41,175 nucleotides of DNA, taken from assembly GCA_028291515.1 (NCBI GenBank), contig JAQGHU010000034.1:1-41175 (forward strand), written 5' to 3'. The translations under genes and the position numbers were made by a program. The notes under the pieces are model-generated. The model was not told the DNA's origin. It was given only the letters and a program-made list of their open reading frames with translations, and did no database searches. This document shows positions 16,582 through 23,748 of the stretch, piece after piece (the stretch's first letter is position 1; each line of letters opens with the position of its first letter). Source of the stretch: Schlesneria sp. (lineage in GTDB: Bacteria; Planctomycetota; Planctomycetia; Planctomycetales; Planctomycetaceae).

Positions 16582-17061
16582 ATGACTGGTGTGCCTGTTT
16601 TGCGAACGGCCGCTCAAGGCCGCACGATTGCTGTCGTGGGGGATGTGTATCGGTTTCTCGCGACGGGCGAGGAAACAAACGGCAAGTACGCACTGTGGGA
16701 AGCGATCGTCCCGCCCGGCGGTGGCCCGCCACCTCACGTGCATAGTCGCGAAGAGGAAGGGTTCTATATTCTGGAAGGCGAGATCACGTTTCTAGTGAAC
16801 GGCGTGACTCACGTGGCGACCGCGGGGATGTTTGCGAACATGCCGGTCGGGGTGCCTCATTCATTCACGAATGCCAGCGACAAACCAGCGAAGATGTTGA
16901 TCTCTGTCGCGCCGGCCGGGGCCGAGCAGATGTTTTTCGAAGTGGGCGTGCCACTATCGGATGGAGCGACCACCGCGCTGCCTCCGTCGAAAGCCGAAAT
17001 CGAAAAGCTGCTGGAAGTCGCTCCGAAATACGGGATTGAAATCCTGGTGCCGAAGCACTGA
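16582..17061 (+). CDS. Cupin-domain protein
   Basis: A 159-residue single-domain cupin. Motif 1 is PPHVHSREEEGFYILEGEI with ligands His52, His54 and Glu58/59; motif 2 is MPVGVPHSFTNASD with His93. The set is complete, so a metal-binding site is expected. The last 35 residues form a helix-rich tail (SKAEIEKLLEVAPKYGIEI) seen in quercetin-dioxygenase-like cupins. It starts 10 bp after the VOC gene with AAGGAAG overlapping that gene's stop, so the three genes from 15304 form one operon. The ATG at 16582 is preferred over a GTG at 16576. Substrate unknown. Confidence 0.85.
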   Translation: MTGVPVLRTAAQGRTIAVVGDVYRFLATGEETNGKYALWEAIVPPGGGPPPHVHSREEEGFYILEGEITFLVNGVTHVATAGMFANMPVGVPHSFTNASDKPAKMLISVAPAGAEQMFFEVGVPLSDGATTALPPSKAEIEKLLEVAPKYGIEILVPKH

Positions 17062-17189
17062 GAAAGGTTGAAGAGATTGAACCATGGAAGACAGGTTCAG
17101 CAGTTGAGGTTGTTCCGTGAAGATCATCCTCTGCGTTGATTCGCGATAACATCTAGCGGCGAGGAACTTTCAGTCAGAGCACTTTTCCC

Positions 17190-17591
17190 ATGCGCATCTT
17201 CTTTCAGGGTTGGCGACGAAAAGTGGGATGCGTTGTGCTCGTGATGGCGCTGGCGTTCATGGGTGCCTGGATCAGAAGTCTTTTAATCACCGATTTTTGC
17301 GAGTCGCCAATCGGCAGCGTGTGGCAAGCAGGTTTTGTCTCACATCGCGGCCACTTCAGTTACGGGTGGACCAACCGCAAAGGGTCGACGCGTTTCAAGT
17401 GGAACTCGTTCGATTCTCAGGATCCCATCGCGATTCGTTCCCATTCGTTTTTTTTCGACTTCACGGGAGGAACGGCTCCAAACCCAAGCGGAATGCCATC
17501 AGAACTCATTATCCCATATTGGTCCATTATCATTCCTCTAACTCTTCTCTCCGCGTGCCTGATTCTCTGGAAGCCACGGAAGCGGGTGTAA
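17190..17591 (+). CDS. Small two-TM membrane protein, GWRRK family, copy 1
   Basis: A 133-residue protein with an N-terminal TM segment directly after a basic cap (MRIFFQGWRRKVGCVVLVMA), a soluble middle of about 75 residues, and a C-terminal TM segment starting IIPYWSIIIPLTLLSACLIL and ending WKPRKRV. The gene at 40469 encodes a clear homologue: both share FF-x-GWRRK at the start, W-[IV]-RS after TM1, and the PYWSI...LILWKPRK end. The middle regions differ strongly. I recall similar planctomycete hypothetical proteins but know no function. There is no obvious ribosome binding site; the start is set by alignment with the second copy. Confidence 0.68.
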   Translation: MRIFFQGWRRKVGCVVLVMALAFMGAWIRSLLITDFCESPIGSVWQAGFVSHRGHFSYGWTNRKGSTRFKWNSFDSQDPIAIRSHSFFFDFTGGTAPNPSGMPSELIIPYWSIIIPLTLLSACLILWKPRKRV

Positions 17592-17775
17592 TTTGAATTG
17601 AACTGTGCGGGGGAAACTCGGCATTGTTGATCTGACTGTGCTTCGTCGTCGGTTGTTGCCCCGGATCTGTAAGGTTTCCGAAATCGGGCGGTAATTCTCG
17701 ATGAAGATCGACAACTGAATCGCAAATCACAGTGACACGCAGCGGAATGCTAAATGATCTGCCGTGTCTGCTTCG

Positions 17776-17840
17776 CCCGCTTAGTGAGATAACCCTCCCG
17801 AAGCGGGAACTTTTTCAAATTGGACGGTGGAAAATCCGTC
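17776..17840 (+). promoter_or_regulatory. Possible leader structures before the 174-aa membrane protein
   Basis: CCCGCTT (17776-17782) pairs with AAGCGGG (17801-17807), which is followed by AACTTTTTC, a terminator-like arrangement. A second short stem GGACGG/CCGTCC follows at about 17822-17841. Both lie just upstream of the start at 17861. They could be an attenuator or 5' UTR structure; seen by eye only. Confidence 0.28.
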
Positions 17841-17860
17841 CTGATCTAAGGGGACCGATC

Positions 17861-18385
17861 ATGTTTTTCAGCCTCACCACTTTCACCGTTGTCCATGTAC
17901 TCATCAGTTTGGCCGCGATTGTTGCGGGTTTTGTCGTGCTGGGGGCGATGCTGAATGGGCGGCACTGGAGCGGTTTGACAGCGTTCTTTCTGGCAACAAC
18001 GGTGCTGACCAGTGTCACGGGATTTATGTTTCCGATTCATGGCCTGACCCCCGGCTTGGTCGTCGGTGCGCTGTCGATGGTGGTGCTGAGTTTCGCCATC
18101 TATGGTTTGTACTCCAAGCATTTGGCTGGTTCGTGGCGAATGGCTTATGTCGTAAACTCGGTCGTCGCTCTGTACTTCAACTTCTTCGTGCTGATCGCTC
18201 AAAGCTTCCAGAAGATCCCTGCCTTGAAGGCTTTAGCTCCGACACAGTCGGAGCCCCCCTTCGCGCTTGCTCAGTTGGTTGCTCTGGTCGCATTCGTTGT
18301 TCTGGGAACGCTAGCCGTCAAGAAGTTTCGCGGCGTCGGTCAGCAGACACGGCATTCGCTGAAGGTTGTGCCTGCGGTTTCGTAG
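17861..18385 (+). CDS. Hypothetical polytopic membrane protein, 174 aa
   Basis: The protein has about five hydrophobic segments: FFSLTTFTVVHVLISLAAIV, LTAFFLATTVLTSVTGFMF, GLVVGALSMVVLSFAIYGLY, MAYVVNSVVALYFNFFVLIA and LAQLVALVAFVVLGTLAV. It ends in a basic tail. Conserved-looking polar residues include HGLTPG and NFFVLIAQSFQKIPALK. I recall similar small membrane proteins in proteobacteria and planctomycetes as uncharacterised. The frame is open to 17732 but the ATG at 17861 has AGGGG upstream and starts right at the first TM helix. A terminator follows at 18420-18446. Confidence 0.72.
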   Translation: MFFSLTTFTVVHVLISLAAIVAGFVVLGAMLNGRHWSGLTAFFLATTVLTSVTGFMFPIHGLTPGLVVGALSMVVLSFAIYGLYSKHLAGSWRMAYVVNSVVALYFNFFVLIAQSFQKIPALKALAPTQSEPPFALAQLVALVAFVVLGTLAVKKFRGVGQQTRHSLKVVPAVS

Positions 18386-18419
18386 TGGACTGAATTCCAG
18401 CGAGTTCGCACGTGCGATG

Positions 18420-18446
18420 AAGGCCGAGTGACACTCGGCCTTTTGC
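18420..18446 (+). terminator. Rho-independent terminator
   Basis: A 10-bp perfect stem (AAGGCCGAGT with ACTCGGCCTT, loop GAC) followed by TTTTGCGTTT. It lies 35 bp after the stop of the 174-aa membrane protein and separates it from the envelope gene cluster starting at 18565. Confidence 0.8.
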
Positions 18447-18564
18447 GTTTGCGCTGGCGATGTGCAACGGCCGCAACTTCAGACATTTCGTATTGGACTT
18501 TCCGAACACTGGCGGTGACAATGCTGGCCGATTGATTCCGCTCCTGTTTCGGACGTTCAATTCC

Positions 18565-21378
18565 ATGTCCAGCACCTCGTTCGATACGACGTTTGAGCGG
18601 CTTCGACGCCGGACATTTGCCATTCATGGCTTATCGGGGCTGGGCTGGGGTTGCTGTGGGGCTTTGGCTCTGCTGCTTGTCTTGATCTGGATGGATCTGG
18701 TCTGGGAACTGTCGGCCGGTTTTCGGATGGCGGCCTGGGGGCTGACGACTGCTGCGGCGGTGGGATTGCTGACATGGTTCCTGATGAAAGCCGCCAAATC
18801 GGCTCGCCGCAATGTATTGGCCAGACAACTGGACGAGACCGGTCAGACTGGCGGGCAGATCGTTACGGGATTCGAACTTCAACATAGCCGTTCGGTTGCA
18901 ACCGCGAGTTTGACGCAAGGGCTCGCAGAACTGGCGATCTCTCAAGCCGCGTCGCTGGCCGCATTGGTCCCCACGACGTTGGCGATCCCCGCAAAGCCAG
19001 CGCAACGAGCCGGTCTGGCTGCGTGCGTCATTGCCGTCACATTCCTAGTCGTCGCGTTCTTCGCGCCGCATCTGGCCTACACCGAATGGCTGCGCTTCGC
19101 CGATCCGTTTGGCGACCACCCACCATATTCGCCAACTCAGTTCACTATCGAGCCGGGAGACACTCAGGTTCGTTATGGAGATGGGCTGGATGTGATTGTG
19201 CAAGTCGCTGGCCCCAGTGTGGACGAGTTGGAACTAGTCCTGCGAACGAGTGTCGACGGCAAGACTGATCGCGACGAGAAGCTGCCGATGTTCTTCGACT
19301 CTGTGGGCAATTGGCGGGCAACGATTTCGGCCGTGACGATGCCGGGCAAATACTTCGTGCAATCGCGATCAACTCGCAGTCATCGCCATGAATTGGGCGT
19401 GATCACGGTCCCGCAGATCGAATCGGTGCGGTTCCGAATCACACCCCCTGCCTATACGCGCGACGCTGTCTTTGAAGGGCCGTTGCCGCAGGGTGGGATC
19501 TCGGCCTTAGCGGGGTCGAAGGTGGAAGTGCATGCGATCAGCAATCGTCCGCTGAAGAGCGGTTCGATCGAACTCGTGAATGGCGACAAGCGCGAGAAGG
19601 TGGAACTGGCCTCGGTAACGAGCGACGGAACCAGTCATGAAGTGCAGGGCGAATGGACGATCACCGGCGCGGGCAGCTTCCATCTGAATGTGACCGACGT
19701 GGCGGGGCAGCAGTCGCGCGATTCGTTTAGCGGGACGATCAATCTCCTCGAAGATCAGATCCCGATGGTGCGGATTGTCGAGCCGCCGGCCCAGTCGATC
19801 GCGACGCCGACTGTCACGATCCCGGTGGTGATTTCGGCGGAAGACGACTACGGCGTGACGAAGCTGCAGTTGTATCGCAGCCTGAATGATTCGCGAGCGA
19901 TGCCACTGTCGATTGACCTGCCTGTCCCGCCGCCGCGTCGACATGAACAGATCATCGAATTGCCGTTGTCGGCGTATGGCCTGCAACCGGGTGATGTGAT
20001 CAAGCTGTTTGCGCGGGTGGAAGACAATGATCCCGCGCTGGCGAAAGGGTCCGAGAGTTCCGTCGTGGTGATCCAGATCATCTCGGACGAAGAGTTGCAG
20101 CGGATGGTGCGAGCTCGCGAAGGAGTTGATGCTCTGGTTTCGAAGTACCAGCAGGCTCAGCGCCGGATGGAAGCGTTGCAGGAAGAGATCGAGACCTTGC
20201 AGAAGCAACTCGAAAAGCGAGATGCCGATGGAGAGTTGAGCGAGCAGGAACGAGAGCAACTGGAAACGCTGTCCAAGCGAATGTCTGACGAGGCCGAGGC
20301 GATCCGCGAAGCGGCCAAACATAAGTTGCCCTACGACCTCGATAAGGCTTTGAATGACGAGTTGGAACAGTTGGCTCAGAAGATTCAGAAATCGGCCGAT
20401 GAAGTCGCGAAGGCGGCCGCGTCGAAGCCGAGTGCGGGGAAGGCGGCCAGCAAACTGAATGAGCTGAAGGAACAACTGGCTCAGGAGCGGAATGAGTTCA
20501 AAGAGCAGGTCAACGATCCACTCGAACGACTCGCCGAGATCTACCCGTTACTGGAAGACCAGAATCGATTTGAAGAGCTGGTTTATCGACAGAAAGATCT
20601 GGCCGAACGGTTGGCGTCGCTCAAGAAACAGGAAAATCCCAATGATCCCGCGATCAAAGCGCGGATGCGTGAGCTTGAATCCGAGCAGCGTCGAAATCGC
20701 GAGGATCTCGATCAGTTGCTGAACGACATCGAATCGCACGCCCAACGATTGCCGACCGACGACCCGAAGCTGCAGAAGCTGGCAAAAAGCTCGCTCGATT
20801 TTGTTGAGGAAGTGCGAAAGAGCGGGGCGGGAACGGCGATGTCTGACGCCGAACTGGGATTGGGAGAGTTCTCGGGCGAACGTGGGCATCGCGAAGCGAA
20901 AAACGCTGCCGACATCCTCGAGAAATTCATGTCGAAGTGCCAGGGGAATGGGCAACAATGTGAGGGAGCTTGCGATGGACTGAAGTTTGGACCGGGTGAA
21001 GGATCGATGGGAGACACGTTGAACCAGTTGCTGAGAGACGCTGGCTTCAAACCGGGAGGGAAGCCGGGGCAGAATGGACAAATGGGATCGGGCGGTGGTT
21101 ATAGTGCGCGTCGCAGTGCCACCAGGAATATTGGCATGTACGGCAACATTCCAACGCGGGGCAATCCGCAGTCATCCGCCAGCAGCGGCAGCAAGCCGTC
21201 TCAATCGGTGGGTGGCAGCTATCGCACCGATACCAATCAGAGCCCTTCGAGCCGTCTCGATCCGCATGGCTTGTTGAAGTCGTCCGGAGTGAGTGAAACC
21301 GCAGTCCCGGCTCGTTATCGAGGTCGCGTCCAAGAGTACTTCCAGCGGATTGCTGAAGAAGCTGGTCAGAAGAAATAG
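18565..21378 (+). CDS. Large coiled-coil membrane protein (DUF4175-like)
   Basis: A 937-residue protein with two TM helices near the N-terminus (about 20-50 and 55-75) and a third at about 150-172 (GLAACVIAVTFLVVAFFAP). Then come about 370 residues of beta-rich extracytoplasmic domains (TQFTIEPGDTQVRYGDGLDVIVQV; SVRFRITPPAYTRDA), a long charged coiled coil at about 510-780 (RMEALQEEIETLQKQLEK), a Gly/Ser-rich low-complexity region with CQGNGQQCEGACDG, and a final VPARYRGRVQEYFQRIAEE. This layout fits the DUF4175-like proteins that accompany MoxR/DUF58/DUF4159 genes in planctomycetes. The ATG at 18565 (GGACG upstream) is chosen over a further-upstream frame start at 18460. First gene of the envelope cluster. 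Confidence 0.72.
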   Translation: MSSTSFDTTFERLRRRTFAIHGLSGLGWGCCGALALLLVLIWMDLVWELSAGFRMAAWGLTTAAAVGLLTWFLMKAAKSARRNVLARQLDETGQTGGQIVTGFELQHSRSVATASLTQGLAELAISQAASLAALVPTTLAIPAKPAQRAGLAACVIAVTFLVVAFFAPHLAYTEWLRFADPFGDHPPYSPTQFTIEPGDTQVRYGDGLDVIVQVAGPSVDELELVLRTSVDGKTDRDEKLPMFFDSVGNWRATISAVTMPGKYFVQSRSTRSHRHELGVITVPQIESVRFRITPPAYTRDAVFEGPLPQGGISALAGSKVEVHAISNRPLKSGSIELVNGDKREKVELASVTSDGTSHEVQGEWTITGAGSFHLNVTDVAGQQSRDSFSGTINLLEDQIPMVRIVEPPAQSIATPTVTIPVVISAEDDYGVTKLQLYRSLNDSRAMPLSIDLPVPPPRRHEQIIELPLSAYGLQPGDVIKLFARVEDNDPALAKGSESSVVVIQIISDEELQRMVRAREGVDALVSKYQQAQRRMEALQEEIETLQKQLEKRDADGELSEQEREQLETLSKRMSDEAEAIREAAKHKLPYDLDKALNDELEQLAQKIQKSADEVAKAAASKPSAGKAASKLNELKEQLAQERNEFKEQVNDPLERLAEIYPLLEDQNRFEELVYRQKDLAERLASLKKQENPNDPAIKARMRELESEQRRNREDLDQLLNDIESHAQRLPTDDPKLQKLAKSSLDFVEEVRKSGAGTAMSDAELGLGEFSGERGHREAKNAADILEKFMSKCQGNGQQCEGACDGLKFGPGEGSMGDTLNQLLRDAGFKPGGKPGQNGQMGSGGGYSARRSATRNIGMYGNIPTRGNPQSSASSGSKPSQSVGGSYRTDTNQSPSSRLDPHGLLKSSGVSETAVPARYRGRVQEYFQRIAEEAGQKK

Positions 21379-21417
21379 AACGCTGCGAGTTTCCCTCATT
21401 TTCGATCTGAGTTGATC

Positions 21418-22314
21418 ATGCAGAACCTATTCCATTGGTGCGTCTCACAAGTGAACCGATCGTTCCAGATTGGGAGGGCGAGGCTCCTGCCGAGCCGCGC
21501 GTGTGAGTGTGCGTCCATCGACGATTGCGGCTCGGCGGGAGCCTCGCCCTCCCAAAGTCATCTTCGCCGATGGCCCCTCAGGACGATTAGGGGCGGACTT
21601 GTCCTATGTGCCACTTTCGCTCTGTTGGCAACAACAATCCTGGGTCAAACCGGAGCTGTGAAAGCTCCAACCACGCCGACGGCGTCTGCTTACGTCATGG
21701 TTCCTGAACCACAACAACCGGGTGGTGAACCACAAAGTATCGTGCAAGTCGCCAATCTGGTTTATGCCGGAACGAAAAGCAGCAAGTGTTTCTCTGATCA
21801 CTTCCTGGCAAAGGCCGAAAAAGAATCGGCGATCTCGACGAGCCGGCGTTTTCATGCGGTGAAGCTGGCCAGTGAAGAACTGTATGCTCATCCGCTGGTG
21901 ATCATGACCGGGGAAGGTGAGTTCACGCTGCCTGATAAAGAGCGCGAGAACTTGCGACGGTTTGTGGAACGTGGAGGCATGCTGTTGGCCTCGTCCGGTT
22001 GTTCGTCTGCGGACTGGGATCGATCGTTCCGCCGCGAAATGGCGATCGTCTTTACGGATGCCAAGCTCGGTTCATTGGCGATGGATCATGCGGTCTTTCA
22101 CACGATCTATGACATTGCCGAGTTGAAGGCGAAGCATGGCAAGCCCAAGCCGCTGGAAGGTGTCACGATCGGCGGACGATTGGGAGTGATCTACTCGCCC
22201 GATGGTCTGAACGACACCGAACACAGCCAGGGCTGCTGCTGTTGTGGTGGGAATGAGATCACCAATTGCGTGGATGTGAATGTCAACATCCTGGCGTATG
22301 CGCTGATGTATTGA
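21418..22314 (+). CDS. DUF4159 protein with an inverted repeat in its N-terminal coding region
   Basis: A 298-residue exported protein. The C-terminal 200 residues are a DUF4159 domain (GEFTLPDKERENLRRFVERGGMLLASSGC; GVTIGGRLGVIYSPDG; a cysteine cluster GCCCCGG; VDVNVNILAYALMY), a flavodoxin/glutamine-amidotransferase-like fold of unknown function. The signal-peptide-like segment (GGLVLCATFALLATTILG) begins only around residue 60. The preceding codons include an 84-bp paired inverted repeat (21471-21554) read in frame as GRARLLPSRA...GSAGASPSQ. No ATG, GTG or TTG occurs between the repeat and the hydrophobic segment, so translation probably runs through it. ATG 21418 is chosen; TTG 21412 is also possible. 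DUF4159 typically follows DUF4175-like genes, as here. Confidence 0.75.
   Translation: MQNLFHWCVSQVNRSFQIGRARLLPSRACECASIDDCGSAGASPSQSHLRRWPLRTIRGGLVLCATFALLATTILGQTGAVKAPTTPTASAYVMVPEPQQPGGEPQSIVQVANLVYAGTKSSKCFSDHFLAKAEKESAISTSRRFHAVKLASEELYAHPLVIMTGEGEFTLPDKERENLRRFVERGGMLLASSGCSSADWDRSFRREMAIVFTDAKLGSLAMDHAVFHTIYDIAELKAKHGKPKPLEGVTIGGRLGVIYSPDGLNDTEHSQGCCCCGGNEITNCVDVNVNILAYALMY
21471..21554. repeat. Paired inverted repeat inside a coding region (GGGAGGGCGAGG family)
   Basis: The 28-bp arms at 21471-21498 and 21527-21554 are inverted with 27 of 28 matches; 28 bp separate them. Total length is 84 bp, a multiple of three, so it does not break the DUF4159 reading frame. The left arm recurs exactly as a single arm at 36896-36923. 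Confidence 0.92.
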
Positions 22315-22382
22315 TGTGATTCGTTGATGGTTCGCTGTGTCTTTCATGAGTACGAACAATCCCGTTCCGTTTGATCGACCGC

Positions 22383-23747
22383 ATGACCTTCAACAGACAT
22401 ACTTCTCAGCAATCAGTTTCCGTGGCGGTTGCCGCGACGATGCTGTGTTGCTTGATGATGGGGTGCAGGAAGACTGGCACGTCACCAACAAAGGTGATGC
22501 GGCCGTCGGCCGTGATTGTCAGTTGTGACACCGCGGGCTGGATCGTTCCGTGTGGTTGCTCGTCGAAGCAGGCTGGCGGGCTATTACGGCGAGCGACGTA
22601 TGTCGACAGCGTTCGCCAGACGGCTGACGTGTTGCTGGCCGATGCGGGGGGTGCTCCCGGTGGCAGCACATCGTACGACCGGCTGAAGTTCGAGGCGGTC
22701 TTGCGCGGCGAGATCCAGATGCAGCTGGCGGCCCATAACATCGGTGCTGCCGAGGCCGAGTTGGGGGCGAAGTCGCTGCGGGAGTTCGCGGAGAAGCTGA
22801 AGGCTCCGTTGATCAGCACCAACGTGAAAGACGCTGACGGACAGGAGATCGTTCCGACTCATCGCATTGCGAAATTGGGCGACCAGCGGATTGCGATCGC
22901 GGGCGTGTTGTCAAAAAAATATGCCCGTGAAGGGCTGCAGATCGAAAATCCGCGTGATGCGCTGATGCGATTGATCCTGAGCTTAAAGGGTCAGTTCGAT
23001 CAGTTGCTCGTGCTAGCCTATCTGCCTGAAGACGAATTGGAACAGTTGGTGTCCCAGGTTCCCGAAGCGGACATGATTGTTGGCGGCCCGACTCGACAAT
23101 CGATCTCACCGCGTCGCACCGGGCCTGCCATCTGGGGAGCGACGACGAACAAAGGAAAGTTCCTGGTCCATCTGGAGCGACCCATTTTTAATGGGCAGTG
23201 GGATGGAAAGATTGTCGAACTGAGCGAGGAAATTGTCGACGATGCCACGCAGGCCAAGAACCTGAAGCGATTTCGCGATGAACTGGCGCGGATCGATTTC
23301 ACGGCCGATCAGACCGGATTTGCCCCCGTTCTGGCAGGGGATCTTCCCTCGAATTTCCAGGTGGCGGGAACCGAGGCTTGTCAGAAGTGTCATCCGAACG
23401 ACTGTCAGCAGTGGTCGGAGACTCGACATGGTCACGCCTGGCAGACGCTGGTCGACAAGCAATCACAGATGGACCCGTATTGCCAGCACTGTCATACAAC
23501 GGGGTACGGACAACCGGGCGGTTTCCGTTCGGTGGCGCTCGGCAGTCTGCGACAGAATGTCGGTTGTGAAAGTTGTCATGGACCAGGGCAGGCCCATGTG
23601 CTGCGACCGGCGACGCGCACGCTCTATGATGCGCGTGATCGTTGCATTCAATGTCACGATCACGAGAACAGTCCCAAGTTCAACTATGACGAATTCTGGG
23701 CCGCGATCACTCATGGCCAACCTGCCAGTCCGCCCAAGGATGACTGA
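22383..23747 (+). CDS. Lipoprotein: degenerate 5'-nucleotidase-like fold plus tetraheme cytochrome
   Basis: A 454-residue lipoprotein (signal MTFNRHTSQQSVSVAVAATM, lipid Cys28 in LMMGC). Residues about 45-300 follow the layout of a calcineurin-like/UshA phosphoesterase domain, but the expected metal ligands are absent. The D-x-H site reads VSCDTAGWIVPCGC, NHEFD is replaced by GAAEAELGA, the H-x-G strand reads LAYLPED, and GGHTH reads GGPTR. The C-terminus has four CxxCH heme sites at Cys333, 367, 395 and 421, of the cytochrome c-554 type. It should be an electron-transfer protein outside the membrane; phosphatase activity is unlikely. The ATG at 22383 has no clear binding site (a TTG at 22371 is in frame). 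The next gene starts one base after its stop. Confidence 0.82.
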   Translation: MTFNRHTSQQSVSVAVAATMLCCLMMGCRKTGTSPTKVMRPSAVIVSCDTAGWIVPCGCSSKQAGGLLRRATYVDSVRQTADVLLADAGGAPGGSTSYDRLKFEAVLRGEIQMQLAAHNIGAAEAELGAKSLREFAEKLKAPLISTNVKDADGQEIVPTHRIAKLGDQRIAIAGVLSKKYAREGLQIENPRDALMRLILSLKGQFDQLLVLAYLPEDELEQLVSQVPEADMIVGGPTRQSISPRRTGPAIWGATTNKGKFLVHLERPIFNGQWDGKIVELSEEIVDDATQAKNLKRFRDELARIDFTADQTGFAPVLAGDLPSNFQVAGTEACQKCHPNDCQQWSETRHGHAWQTLVDKQSQMDPYCQHCHTTGYGQPGGFRSVALGSLRQNVGCESCHGPGQAHVLRPATRTLYDARDRCIQCHDHENSPKFNYDEFWAAITHGQPASPPKDD

Positions 23748-23748
23748 G

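Noticed and set aside
19507-20475. 322-codon minus-strand frame within the coiled-coil protein gene
   Set aside because: Leu/Arg/Gln-rich composition is the complement of the coiled-coil codons on the plus strand; no start signals.
23278-23748. Upstream part of the thioredoxin-HEAT frame as coding sequence
   Set aside because: It overlaps the heme-binding end of the tetraheme gene in another frame and is Arg-rich; the signal peptide begins at 23749.
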